Assembly (NCBI GenBank): GCA_964036275.1
Contig: OZ038437.1
Span: 4,981,241-5,045,240, forward strand
Length of the DNA: 64,000 nucleotides
Reading direction: 5' to 3'
From: Litoditis marina
Taxonomy: Eukaryota > Nematoda > Chromadorea > Rhabditida > Rhabditidae
The notes under the pieces were generated by a model. It ran no database searches. It was not told the DNA's origin and worked only from the letters and a program-made list of their open reading frames with translations. Both the position numbers and the translations under genes were made by a program. This document shows, one piece after another, positions 38,740 through 50,247 of this stretch. The number at the start of each line of letters is the position of its first letter. Position 1 is the first letter of the stretch.

Positions 38740-40436
38740 ACACATGAAATCGAAATAGACAGATTCTCTCGTTTTTGGAGAAAAAGTAGCTCGTTTTTTC
38801 AACTATTCGGACAAGTTTACTGGGGTATTGGCCAGTCTGTTTCACATTTCTTATGTTTATTTCAAGTTCGTCTTCTACCATTTTGATCTGCGAATAAGTG
38901 AAATTGACTATTGAATGTTATGGTTATCTCACGTTTATGGGAGAACACTTTGGGGTGTATTTCATCATGTTTACGCCATTTTTACACTCATTTTACGTTG
39001 GATCTGCTATATATTTTTTGATCATTTTTGATCATGAGATTGAGAAACCGTCTGAATCTCGCACACTTGTCGTTTTATCGAAAACTAGCTCATTTCCCGA
39101 TTCAGAAGCGGAATTTTCAAATTTTGCTCAAAAAGTATTCAAATTTGTTCAATTAACGATCATCCTTTGGTTTTCATTGACTTTTCTGGCGCCTGTGAGA
39201 CATGGTTTCATGAGTCATGCTAGTTTTTCTCGCCATTCATTGCCCAACTTGTTTGCATTACCAATCGTGGAATGTGAAAAGGCCCCTTCATATTGATTTT
39301 TGGGAGGGATAGATGGTTTTTAGTTTGGAACCATTAGAAACAATTATTTTCAATTAAGAATATGAGGCTGTATTCAGATAAACTAGGATGTTGCTGGTTG
39401 TTTCTTTCATTCCATTTCTATTTTCATTTTATTTCAAACCTTGTATTCTTACAAAAAAATTAATAATATATTGGAAAAATTTATTTCTGTTTTATTTGGG
39501 ATTCTTTGAACAGCTCCTGTTACGATGTATTACCATCAGATTGACTTTTTGGAATCATCCTTCTAGCTTCTACTTCTATTCCTCTCTATTTCTATCTCTG
39601 CTCTCTGAGCTTTTTGCATTAATCTAGCATCGACATGGTTTTTGTAGCTTTCCACGTATGTTGTACGTAACACAGATAGCGGATTCTCAATTTATTTGTG
39701 GTTCAAGAATGTGTTACCTGAAGTTACTGAAGTGTGAAGTGTAATGAAAATTGCGTTACTTTTTCTGCCTCATTTACAAGAAAACATTCATCTATCAATT
39801 TTCTGAAGTTCCATTTCCACCTCGTTCTATTTTGCGCTTATTTCTATCGCTATTTCGCTGTGTATTCTACTTTTACATGATGTTTTTTATTATTTGGCCC
39901 GGTTTTAACCCTTTTCAATACATTTGCTTTTTCAGCTATCGGCTCTTTGAAGGCTCTTAATTCTCGGTCCAAATCTACTTGTTTTCGATAACTCACTGGT
40001 ATTTATCGTTAATGAGAAGAAGTTAGAAGAGAGGAACACATTTATTATATGGCTGCTGTTCAGGTAAAGGTATCGCTTTGCTTCTGTTCCATAGTTTACT
40101 CATGTGCAAATAGATTATTTTCGCTCTTGTTGCCTGTAATTTCACTATACTATTGTGGGTCTTTTAGCACTATTAAAATTATTGGTAACCGGTTCACAAA
40201 ACCAACCAATCGAACATAGCTATCATACCAGTACAAGCAAGATACTAGTCTTGAGAGAGATGAGAGATGAATACGGTTTTCGAACTTATATTTCATTGTT
40301 TTCTCATCATCAGAAATGTTCAAATTGCAGCGGGTTTCGCAGATTAGTAACTTTTTTGTATTTTCTGGTTATTTAGCCAAATTTGCCAGAATATGATCCT
40401 CATTGGTATGAGTTTCCATTCTAGAGCGACAACATA

Positions 40437-43400
40437 ATGGCGGGCAGTGTGAAGAACATTGTGGACCGTCTCTCGAAGGACTTCTCGGCCGCCAAGCCCC
40501 CAATGTCCATACACGAGCCGCCCAGAAGACGTGAGTAGTGGTCACGTAAGATACGTGAGAAATTTGGTTACATAAGAGTTTCGGATATTGTAGTGGTTAC
40601 GTGAGGTACGTGTTTTTGCTCCGGGTAGCCTAATAAAAAGGCTCCCGTTACAGAATTATTTGGTGAATACGGCCTCTGAAGGTTATCATTTTCCTTCTGA
40701 AAATTATCATCTGACCTTTGTTTGTCCGTGACCCATCTCGTATAGATTTTTTGAACTTTGTAGTCTGATCAACGGTCTGGTAAGTAGGTTGTACATTTAG
40801 CATACAATCCTTCGGGATACGTGTTGCCATAGAATGTGCTGTCATAACTTGACTAATTAGTTTTACTACTTTATGTTATTGAATATGTGCGCAATAAACG
40901 TTATATTACTATTATTATTATTATTATTATTATTATTTGCAGCCCTCTACCCGAAGCCGTCAGTGCAGAGCGTCCCGTTGGTGGTGGCCACGTTTGCCTA
41001 CGCAGCCACACAATCGGACGAGCTCACGTTGGCAGTGGGAGATGTTGTTGAGGTTTGTTGGTTTGTTGTTGTTGTTGTTGTTGTTGTTGTGGCTGTTGTT
41101 AAGGTTTGTTGGTTTGTTTGTTGTTGTTATTGTTGTGGCTGTTGTTAAGGTTTGTTGGTTTGTTGTTGATGTTGTTGTGGAGGTACGTCTTTTGAATTTG
41201 AATTATTTAATTTTCAGGAAAGTGGCTATCTTGATACCACATTAAATCAATCTATATCATCGTTACTTTTGTATTGTTTTCCTTGAATCCTTTCGATGTT
41301 CAAATACTTTTTCTATACTTTGAATCAGACAGTATTTGTATTCTCATTGAATATTTTCGCAGATCCTGGAGGAGGTGGAAGACGGTTGGAGCAAGGGTCG
41401 TGTACAGCGGACCGGCCAGATTGGAATGTTCCCCACGAATTTCGTGGAGACGAAGGGTTAGTGGGGGCATTGAGATCATACTCTAGCAACCATAAATGCG
41501 ATACCCCGGTTATCCGACCGGGGGACCCTTAATTTTTTCTTCAACTTGGTTGGGGGGGGGATCCATAACTTTTTCAATATTTCTGGGTTTGCTGGATAAT
41601 TACTTAGGAGGGGACCTTTAACTTTTCGCCTATTCGTTGGAGGGGATGTTTAACTCCTCCAAACGTCTGACCGACACTATCCCATCTATGCTAGCAACCT
41701 GTGACCGTATTTTGTAAGCTCAAGTAGCCATGTAAGTTACATGGACAAATTTTGAATGGGAAATTATTCACTTCTGCTACTCTTGATTCGACAGTTTCTT
41801 TGCCCATTTTTTGAAGAACTGAATGGTACCATTGAAAACAAACGAAATACAGAAGAATTATTGAAAACTGAGACAGATATTATCCATTGAAAAATTGCCC
41901 ATGTAACTTACATGGCTACTTGAGCTTACAAAATACGGGCACTGGATCACGTGGTCGTAAAATTCATTGACTTTCGAATCATACGCCTTGCTTGCGTAAT
42001 AAATTTATTTATTCGCTCATAGAATACAGAAACGGGCTTCCTTTGGCCTGTGCTTGACAACATTCGGTCGATTCTTTGGCTAAAGTCAACCAGAGAGAGA
42101 GACAGAAACAAAACTATCCTGCTTCCTTAAACGTTACATAATAACATTTCTGTTCAGTGTCGACGCCTCCGATAACAGTGCCGACCGCGGTGTCGGCGGC
42201 GTCACTCACGCGGGAGGACGCGGTGGTACGGCGGACGACGTCGACCGACGACAAGCCGGAGGCCATCAAGCGGACTCCATCGGTCATCGGGGTGCAACTA
42301 CCGCCACCGGCAGCGTACGTTTTTCTTGGTTTGAATGATGAGTAACGCTGCATTCACACTTCTAACGTTGACGTTAATAGTAGAGAAAATATAGTTGGCG
42401 TTAACGCCGGCGTTAATCAATACGCATGTTTTCCTTGTTTTATGCCGGCGCTGAACGTCGACGTGAAAAGTTTGAGCTCGTCCTAAGAAGCGGTGATTTG
42501 GTGAATGGTGTTTCTTGGCAGACAAATTATAAAACAGCTTAGAAAGTTGAATTATGCTCATGTTAAATCAATGTTTTTTCGTTGTTTTCTATTCATAGGT
42601 TTCATTCTAGTGCAACCGTCACCACTTTCCCCGCCCGTAAAGAAGAGAAAAGAGAGGAGAAGACCAAGGGTGAGTATAGTCGATGATTTTTTATTCTTTA
42701 ATTTATAACCTTATTGTGGTGTTTTCTCGAAATTTTGGACAAGTCTCGATTTTTATTTGTATAAAATTAGGTTGACTCATTGAGTCATGAATAATAAAGT
42801 TGTATTTACAACATTACAACGATATTTTTAAACGGCAAAGAGTTGTGATTATAGAATGAGTTCCAGAAATGGCGCGAGTCAAGTTCATCTACGAACCCGA
42901 GAACGCTGACGAGCTCCGGTTAGGAGAAATTGGTTAGTTTTATCCTCTTATTTTCGAATCGACAAGATAATTTTCGTGATTCCTATTTGTTATGTCGAAA
43001 TTGCAAGGTGTTAATTACGTAAGTACTAAGTACTCCTACTAGTAACTGAACACATAACTGTGACAATACCATTGCAAAAGTAGAAGGGATACAAATACAT
43101 TTGGTTCAATTATATAACATGATACTGAGAATACACTGAGTATAAATTGGGATGTTTTTGGATTGGTTGTGAATCGATGTTTGTTCCAGGTCCAGCTGCC
43201 CTAATCGAGATTGTTCGAAAATATAAATATGGAAAAAATAGTATTTGTCAATATTTTTGATTTGTTTGTCAATATTATTGCAAATCGATTTTTGTTCCAG
43301 GTGCCCTGATTGAGATTGTGCGAAAAGATTGTGGAGACGCGGGCTGGTTCGAGGGAGAACTTCACGGCAAGATCGGACTGTTCCCCGATAATTTCGTCGA

Positions 43401-45439
43401 GCTGGTGCAGGTGGGGCACATTTTGAATATAGTCAAAGAAAGACGATTATGACGATTATGTGGACCAATCCCAACGCTTCGGTCCTTTACAGTAGGACGA
43501 TTATGTTGACCGATCCCGAGACAGCGGACCTTTAAACTGCAAATGAAAAATGCATTGCAGTTTAAAGGACTGAAGCGTCGGGATTGAACCACAAAATCGT
43601 CCTACTTTAAAGTTACATGACTCTATTGGTCGTTGGTTCAATCGGGAAGATACTACTACATTGCTACAAAATATCAGAGATAGTATTAATAAAAAGGAAA
43701 AAAAGGAACTCTCTTTCCGCCAAGATCGGGAAAAATTTTCCTGTTTTGATGCAAAGTTATTAGGTCTCGGGTTTTTAGATCAGAAAAATGCTAGTAACAT
43801 ATTATTGGTGTGTAGATCAGTTCAACCAGTTAGACCACCTGATTTTCAACCTGTTCATTGATGTCGGAGAGTTTGCAGGTTCCCATCAGCTGCACCTCTG
43901 GCAGCACTCACTCAACCACCAGCAGCAGCAGTCCCTCGTCGAAGCTGGTCTCGAAGGTCCCCAGCAAGGCCCCGATTATCCCTCCGTCCGGTGCGGTGGC
44001 AACCCCGCCTGCGGTACCCGCCAAGCCGGGCAAGGCGAAACTCTCGGATAGCTCACAGTCGTTGAACGGAATGGGAGGTGGGTATAGATAGTTGGTTGGA
44101 TCCGTAGGTGGATATGCACAGTATATAGTAGAGTTCAGACGGCAAACGTGAAGACCAGCTAAGGGAAACCATTCGTTAAAGAAGGACGATTATGTGGTCC
44201 AATCGCAACGCTTCAGTCCTTTAAACCGCAATACATTTTTCAATTGCAGTTTAAAGGACCGATGTCACGAGATTGGTCCACACAATCGTCCTTCGTTAAA
44301 TACGGTGAAATTAGTGGGCGGTGTTCACCGCGAAACCGTGAGCTCAGTGTCACTCTTTTGTGATGTGTTTGTAGTTTCATCTCACTGGGTCTCAGTAATG
44401 AGTCCTAATCTGTGTCGTGTGTGACATGTAACGTTCGGTTCAGGTGCTCCAGCCCCGACCAGTTCAGCGAACAAGGTGGTCTCCTCCAGTTTTGCGGATA
44501 TCAGAAGTAGAGTCGCACAGGTTGGTGGTGGTCCGGTAAAAATCATATTTTACGTTGTTAGAAAAACAGGTAACCGGTCTGTCACCTTAAGTTACCACCC
44601 GGTTACCCACTGCGCTTACCGGAAAGGGTTAGATTACCTGAAAACTCGGCTAGATATAGAATTCACCGTCTCTGAATATCTGAATAGCTGAACGATAGAC
44701 ATATAATTACCTTTACTAGTATAAATCGATTTTTTTTCAATGAAATCTGGTTGGTGTGCGCACTAAATCGTGCGAGTTCGATTCAAAGTATAACAACCAT
44801 TCAAACAGTTAAAAAAAATAAAAAAATAAGTTTGTTCATTTGACGCCCCACTCGTTCCAGGGTCTGAAGGTGGTGGGCCCTGGGGATGCCCCGCTGTCCC
44901 GTTCCACCATCGTTGCCTCCTCGGGATCGAGCAGCGAACCGGCTGGTCCGACTATGAACAGGCCATTGAGCACGATTGAGGTGCTTTTCAGTTTGAAATG
45001 TGTATTTTGTTTGTATATTGCATGTATTATGTTTTTATATATAAGTAGGTCGTTTTCAGTAGATGTAGTCGAAATCGGATTAGGCGTTTTGTGCAGTGGT
45101 TGAGGCGATTTTTGGCTCGAGCAGCAGCGAACCGGCTGGTCCGCTCATGACCCGGCCAACTCACAACACCATTGCACCGGGTGTCTCGGGAGGGAATAGG
45201 CTAAAATTCAAATAGCGTTGTACCGACTATTTGAGCATAAACGTTCGGTCATAGGAGTTCGATTGTGTAAATTGTGAATTATTGATTTTCAGTCGCGCGG
45301 CGAGGACTCGGACCAGATGATGCAGTTGAGTCACGTGACGAAGGACAGGGTACGGCCGCCCAGCAAGCGCCCGATGAGCATGATGATGTTGCAGAAGAAG
45401 AAGGTGGGGGATTATATCTTTATCACTCTATCTCCCTTC

Positions 45440-45511
<72 letters not shown>

Positions 45512-48067
45512 GAGAGAGAAGGGGGGGGGGGAGAGGTAGAGAAAGAAAGTGATGAAGAAGGAGGATAGGAAACTGGGCGTACAACCACAGGAGACTATTC
45601 TTTTCCTTCTCTTTTACAAGTAGTTCATCCGGAGAACTTGCTATGAGAAATTCGTCATATAGACATTCAAAATCCCCAAAACCCATGTGAAATGCACGTG
45701 AAGAGGAGAACCCATGGAAACAGGAAATGATTTTTTGATTTCCAGGACTTAGTATAACGTCTTGTTGTTTCAGTCCACCGAGAATCTGCTGGAGAGCCCC
45801 ACTTCGGCTTCCAGTACAACGACCACTGGAGTTCCCACGGCTATGACGTCATCGATTCATACCTCCGCGCCGGCCAGCAATCACACTCCCGTAAGTTTCA
45901 CGTAGTGAAATTTTTTATTTCCCTAGTGAAACTTTTTTAGTTTCACTAAATGAAACTTAGTGAAACTGAGATTGTGGAAAATGCGTCCGAAATCGGGTTA
46001 ACTTTGTTATTGTTTGTCGTTTCGATAAGTTTCTGGACACACTGCTGGGAGTGCCGAGACTACGATTTATCCACAAATTAATAAGAAAAGTGGTGTGAAA
46101 AAGTTAACGGAAACTGATTCTTTTTCGTTTTGGTTTAGTTTTGGGGAAATTTCTCCTCTCCTGATTGTCGTTTGATTGTCGTTCACACTCTGATGAATCT
46201 AACCGCTCAGCTATAGTCTTCTCCATTCCTACTGAGACTCCTACAGTAGGATTCCGAAATTTCCAAGCCGTTTTGCTCACTTCTTTTGATCGGAGAAGTT
46301 GAGGATTTTCGTACCTCATTCTCCTTCTCAGTTAGAGTAAATATACGAGGGCATTTTCTATGAACTACATTTACAGCTTCACAACATCGGAAAGTTTGTT
46401 AGGTTACTGTAGGAGTCTCAGTAGGAATGGTGTGAGCTATAGAATGACTAGTAAACGGTCTTGATGATGAGCGCTTGGAGGTGAACATATGACTATTCAC
46501 AAGTCGAACATGTATTTTTCAATGACAAACGTGTTTTCTTCCGAACAAGAGTCTTTTCTATTGTATGCTACTTAAATGGAGTCCGAGGTCACTTTCTAGT
46601 CACGCCTTTTTTTGGAATAGGGAGGGGGTAGGATATGATGCCTTTTCGTAGTGGACTGTTTTTTGAATGATTATGATTAGTAATCAACAACTATCAATGA
46701 CTATGTGTATGATTAATAATATGTAACGTGTTTAAACCAACTTTAGAGTTATGAATCAGCTTCTATCTCTATCAGCTGTGACATGAGCGTTTGCATATCA
46801 GCCCAGTTTACGATCCGTGCTGTTTGTGTTATCTTTTACAGAGTGTGAATACAGTTTATAGTAATTCCATTTTGCCATTTCAGTCCTCGTCCATGTTCGC
46901 CACTAATCAGTCGAGTCCGACTCGTCTCCAGCTGGCGCCCCGCCCCCTTCTCGCCAAGGAGGAACCAAAGAGGGAGGAGAAGACTGGCCACGGTACCACC
47001 GGGAGCAGCACCGGCACCGCCCATGCCACCGCGGCATACTCGGTGCTGTCGGGGGCCACATCGACGCCTAGTAGTGAGTGGTTGTTAGCTAACTCCAGTC
47101 CAGACCATAATCGAACAAAATCTAGTAAGGTGTGACCATCCATGAAAAGTAGCCCATATTTCATCAAGGTTTATTGGAAAAAGGCTAATTCAGCCGATTC
47201 TCGGGAAAAGAAGCTAGTTCTCTGACATTCTGGCTATTTGTACAGTCTTACTGACCACCTTAGTATGGGATATGGGTTCTTCACATTTTTTTGCTCGACT
47301 GTACTCTGCGTGACTGTACTCTCTCATGATAAGTAAATCAATCGAGTACCTAAGGGCATGTAGTTGGCAGTTATGGAACAATATACCTGATGGTTGATCA
47401 AGCACCACGCCTGTAATGTGAGTAACATTATAATGTGTCGAATAAAACTTGAACCTTGCAGGCGCCCGTCATGCTGCCACCACCGTGCCGACTGCTCCAA
47501 CCGCGCAGCCATCATTCGCGGGTGCGGCGGGCGACCGCGACAGTGAATGGGTCTCGCGCAAGGAGTACAACGAACTGCTGGCCAAGGTGGGAAACTATCT
47601 CTATTTCTCTCTCCGTGTCTCTCTCTCTCTCTTTCTCTCTCTGTCTCCCCCTCTCTATAACTATTTATTTGGTTGTCCCTCTCTCTTCTCTCCCGTCCGG
47701 CAACAAATGACCGAATAAATCTAAGATTAGGAAGAGATATTGCCAATCTCCGTGGTTTTTCAACAATTTCACAACTTTCTAGGCGAATTTTAAGGGGCCA
47801 TACCAGCGGTAGGGTGATGTTGATTTTTGGTAGTCACTGATTTATATTAGAATATTATGCAAAATTTATTGTAGTATAATATTTATTATGTAAACTGCGA
47901 GATAACTATCAAGATACTATCATATTGTTTCGTGAAATTTGAGCTTCCGCGAAGCAAAAGCATTTTGATAGTTATCGAGCAGTTTATATAATGTACTATA
48001 GTTGTTATCCTTCCAGGTAACCCTATTGGAGGCTCGTCTGGCTGCACTGGAGCAGTCATCTCGATAG
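40437..48067 (+). CDS. CD2AP/CIN85-type SH3 adaptor protein
   Basis: Fifteen exons in frame: 40437..40530, 40943..41052, 41363..41456, 42158..42314, 42611..42669, 42867..42932, 43301..43410, 43879..44077, 44444..44520, 44861..44980, 45293..45403, 45774..45890, 46884..47073, 47462..47586, 48017..48067 (559 aa). Seen: SH3 domain 1 (about 43-98: VVATFAYAATQSDELTLAVG to GMFPTNFVE); SH3 domain 2 (about 173-229: VKFIYEPENADELRLGEIG, GWFEGELHGKIGLFPDNFVE), closest to the third SH3 of CIN85; a Ser/Pro-rich middle with VPAKPGK and RPPSKRPMS; and a C-terminal coiled coil (EYNELLAKVTLLEARLAALE). Known: the family links CBL, endophilin and actin regulators in endocytosis. Vertebrate members have three SH3 domains; two are seen here, and an N-terminal 40-residue lead precedes the first. 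The ATG follows a TTCTAG acceptor by 12 nt. The donor of exon 2 (GAG/GTTTG) is weak and lies in a TGTTG repeat. Confidence 0.88.
41053..41186 (+). repeat. TTG-rich tandem copies of the exon 2 donor
   Basis: After the exon end GTTGTTGAG/GTTTGTTGG, the junction words GTTGTTAAGGTTTGTTGG recur at about 41094 and 41143, and GTTGTGGAGGTACGT at about 41172. Reading through from the exon reaches a stop, so only the first donor keeps the SH3 frame, although the last (GTACGT) looks stronger. Confidence 0.65.
41498..41690. repeat. Dispersed ~190-bp repeat, copy 2
   Basis: See the partner at 35806-36000. GCGATACCCCGGTTATCCGA, GGATCCATAACTTTTTCAA, GGGGACCTTTAACTTTT and CGACACTATCCCA occur in order. Lies in intron 3 of the adaptor gene. 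Confidence 0.7.
41705..41938. mobile_element. Foldback element with perfect 40-bp arms
   Basis: CCGTATTTTGTAAGCTCAAG onward (41705-41744) is exactly complementary to 41899-41938. The inner end CCATGTAAGTTACATGG is itself palindromic. A ~155-bp loop lies between. In adaptor intron 3. Confidence 0.92.
43183..43226 (+). pseudogene. Copy of the adaptor exon 7 start
   Basis: TGTTCCAGGTCCAGCTGCCC then TAATCGAGATTGTTCGAAAATA parallels the true TGTTCCAGGTGCCCTGATTG..AGATTGTGCGAAAAGA at 43293-43330. The copy retains the whole acceptor (and the upstream AATCGATGTTTGT) but diverges after ~35 nt. Use of this acceptor would break the SH3 domain. Confidence 0.85.
43436..43611. mobile_element. Hairpin MITE family 1, copy E, nested or tandem
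   Basis: A partial left arm (AAAGACGATTATGACGATTA..GGTCCTTTACAG) runs into a complete element (TAGGACGATTATGTTGACC to AAATCGTCCTACTTTAA). Two insertions or an unequal exchange between copies. Confidence 0.8.
44176..44300. mobile_element. Hairpin MITE family 1, copy F
   Basis: TTAAAGAAGGACGATTATGT..ACAATCGTCCTTCGTTAA. Nearly identical to copy A along its length. In adaptor intron 8. Confidence 0.9.
45113..45178 (+). pseudogene. Copy of the adaptor exon 10 end
   Basis: GGCTCGAGCAGCAGCGAACC, GGCTGGTCCGCTCATGACCC and GGCCAACTCACAACACCATTG parallel 44923-44980 (TCGAGCAGCGAACCGGCTGG..). About 190 bp downstream in intron 10; the donor is not conserved. Confidence 0.75.
45441..45510. repeat. CT microsatellite
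   Basis: About 65 bp of (CT)n followed by GAGAGAGAAGGGGGGGGGGG, which makes a self-complementary CT/GA junction. In adaptor intron 11, 37 nt after the donor. Confidence 0.95.
46207..46447. mobile_element. Foldback element with ~40-bp arms
   Basis: CTATAGTCTTCTCCATTCCT..ACTGAGACTCCTACAGTA at the left is mirrored by TACTGTAGGAGTCTCAGTAG..GAATGGTGTGAGCTATAG at the right. In adaptor intron 12. The words CATTCCCACTGAGACCC near 34835 suggest another diverged copy. Confidence 0.8.
47600..47690. repeat. CT-rich microsatellite
   Basis: Imperfect (CT)n starting 14 nt after the donor of adaptor exon 14. Confidence 0.9.
47884..47992. mobile_element. Small foldback element
   Basis: ATGTAAACTGCGAGATAACT ATCAA at the left pairs with TTGATAGTTATCGAGCAGTT at the right, arms ~28 bp with two mismatches. 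In adaptor intron 14 just upstream of the last exon. Confidence 0.7.
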
Positions 48068-49483
48068 GTCAAAAGAAGGAAAATCGATAATTGCCATCTC
48101 CCTCCTCTCTCTGTTGTTTCTGGTCATGTTCGATGCGGTTCTACTCTGTTTTCCTTAACTTTCTGCAATGCGTTTTATACATTGCAATCATATGCTAGTT
48201 GTTGTGCTTCCCAATATCACTTGTACGTCTCGCTTTAGGCCAGTTTGTATTACGGTAGCCATGATTTTCACCTGTGTTTGCTCTTTTCTCACTTGCTTCA
48301 ACGAATGTATAGCTGAACATATATGCCCCCCACACCGAAAGTAGTCTTGCTTATGATGAATGGGTTGTAGAATATATTTATACAGTTTGTATTCGCTGTA
48401 TTGATGTTTGTGGCATTGTGCACATCACTTTGTAAGTTGACGTGTTTTTAAGAATATGATAGTTTTTTATCAGACCATCAGTTTAACTTGCAATGTTCAC
48501 TCGACTATTTTATCTCGTATTAGGATAGCCCAAATTGTATCTAGAGAATTATTTGAGAAGTATCGCGTATAGTTTATTGTGTGATGTGTTGAAGCCGGTT
48601 TGACTAACTGCTTGAAATACAACTTGTGTTTCGGCGAGAAGTTTTCCGTAGATCAAACTTTTTTCCCAGTTGAACACTCGACTCGTTGTGAATGACCTAT
48701 TACCATACTCGACCCCATGATTACTGTAAATGGTTCCCATACCTGTGTTGCTTAACCAATCTGTGATTGTTTATCATGTTTACTCGAGAAAAGTAATGTT
48801 TCTTGCTTGCTATCCTACTAGTACTATGCTGTGTTCTTATTATATCAAATGATATAAGTGATTGTGTATCAGAGTCATGTCTAGCTAGTAAAGTGGAATA
48901 ACTTTTACTTTCACCCTCCATCTTTTTTGATGTTGAACTTTGGTGGGGGGCTAAAGTAGTGTTTCCGTCCGTGAAGTATCCCTACTGGTTTGTCGTTATC
49001 ATTCTTCATATATCGCCTATGAGTAGTAGAAGCTGTGCTCGTTCGTGCTCATTTTATATATTTCATATATATATAATTATGCTGATTGCTGTATAAAATT
49101 TTCAAATTGTGTTGATTCTACCGACTTTGTGTGCTTGTTTCCGCAGTTTTTATACCTGGATGAGTTATCGTCGTCAAGTTGATCAAGTGTTTCGTTATCG
49201 TGGAATTGTAAGATGGTCTTGGTAAAAGTACACGTTTGTAGTTTGGTCGGTGTAGTTGGAACGCAAACGGGCGGTCCGGCGAGCTGTGGTCTATGTTGAT
49301 CAGTATGCCAAAACTTCGTTCTGCGATTTTTTTTCGTTAATTCTTACTACCCAGAGCGTTGCAGTGCTAGGTGCTCTCAGAAATAATAGAATAGAGGATA
49401 CATTTCACATTATTGTATAGTAATACAGGACGCGCGTATCTGTTGGCTTAGTTAGCGTTTACGTTCTGAGTTACGTTGACAAA

Positions 49484-50009
49484 TTGCCATATTTCCGAAT
49501 ACATCGCTCGGTACAAAACTCTTGCCATATTTCCGAATACATCGCTCGGTACAAAACTCTTGCCATATTTCCGAATACATCGCTCGGTACAAAACTCTTG
49601 CCATATTTCCGAATACATCGCTCGGTACAAAACTCTTGCCATATTTCCGAATACATCGCTCGGTACAAAACTCTTGCCATATTTCCGAATACATCGCTCG
49701 GTACAAAACTCTTGCCATATTTCCGAATACATCGCTCGGTACAAAACTCTTGCCATATTTCCGAATACATCGCTCGGTACAAAACTCTTGCCATATTTCC
49801 GAATACATCGCTCGGTACAAAACTCTTGCCATATTTCCGAATACATCGCTCGGTACAAAACTCTTGCCATATTTCCGAATACATCGCTCGGTACAAAACT
49901 CTTGCCATATTTCCGAATACATCGCTCGGTACAAAACTCTTGCCATATTTCCGAATACATCGCTCGGTACAAAACTCTTGCCATATTTCCGAATACATCG
50001 CTCGGTACT
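49484..50009. repeat. 38-bp minisatellite, 14 copies
   Basis: Unit TTGCCATATTTCCGAATACA followed by TCGCTCGGTACAAAACTC, repeated with period exactly 38 from 49484; every copy I compared is identical, the last stopping at CTCGGTAC. Because 38 is not a multiple of three, each strand cycles through frames and stays open across the array, giving long artefactual repeat peptides. No promoter or splice sites frame it. Confidence 0.97.
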
Positions 50010-50088
50010 TTCGAATTATTCTGTTTCCTTTTCGTATTTAACGTTCAACTGTTTCCTTGCGTGTTTGCAACCTCGTTTATAAACCTAT

Positions 50089-50219
50089 TTAAAGAAGGAT
50101 GATTATGTAGACCAATCGCAACTCCAATCGCATCGGTCTTTTAAACAGCAATACATTTCTCAATTGCAGTTTGAAAGATCGATGCGTCGGGATTGGTCCA
50201 CATTATTGTCCTTCTTTAG
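50089..50219. mobile_element. Hairpin MITE family 1, copy G
   Basis: TTTAAAGAAGGATGATTATG..ATTATTGTCCTTCTTTA. Its right end lies 12 nt before the acceptor-like TCAG that precedes the TXNL1 start, so it occupies the proximal upstream region. Confidence 0.88.
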
Positions 50220-50247
50220 TTGGCGTACTTTCAGACTAGCCAGCAAC

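Larger units (their letters stand above)
28208..40436. other. Gene-poor region of ~12 kb between EDC4 and the SH3 adaptor gene
   Basis: No exon with recognisable coding similarity or a phase-consistent partner was found on either strand. It should contain the EDC4 3'UTR and the upstream region of the next gene. The first canonical AATAAA I noticed after EDC4 is at 30961-30970. Contents: MITE family 1 copy D, family 2 copies, poly-C (30581) and poly-G (32655) runs, a 66-bp tandem repeat, a 203-bp G-run foldback, a GGTAACC foldback and CT microsatellites (33591-33628, 37630-37710). Confidence 0.6.
48068..50247. other. Spacer between SH3 adaptor gene and TXNL1
   Basis: Holds the adaptor's 3'UTR, AT-rich sequence, the 38-bp minisatellite (49484-50009) and MITE copy G just before TXNL1. 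No coding exon recognised. Confidence 0.6.

Noticed and set aside
38898..39627. Hydrophobic open frames of 132 and 79 aa on the plus strand
   Set aside because: AT-rich sequence giving Phe/Leu/Ile-rich readings; no signal of coding constraint or family match.
49484..50009. CRISPR-like array
   Set aside because: Repeats are directly contiguous with no variable spacers, and the DNA is eukaryotic.
49448..50102. Open frames up to 208 aa made of FRIHRSVQNS / MARVLYRAMYSEIWQ repeats
   Set aside because: Artefacts of the 38-bp minisatellite, which has no stops in any frame; no splice or start context.
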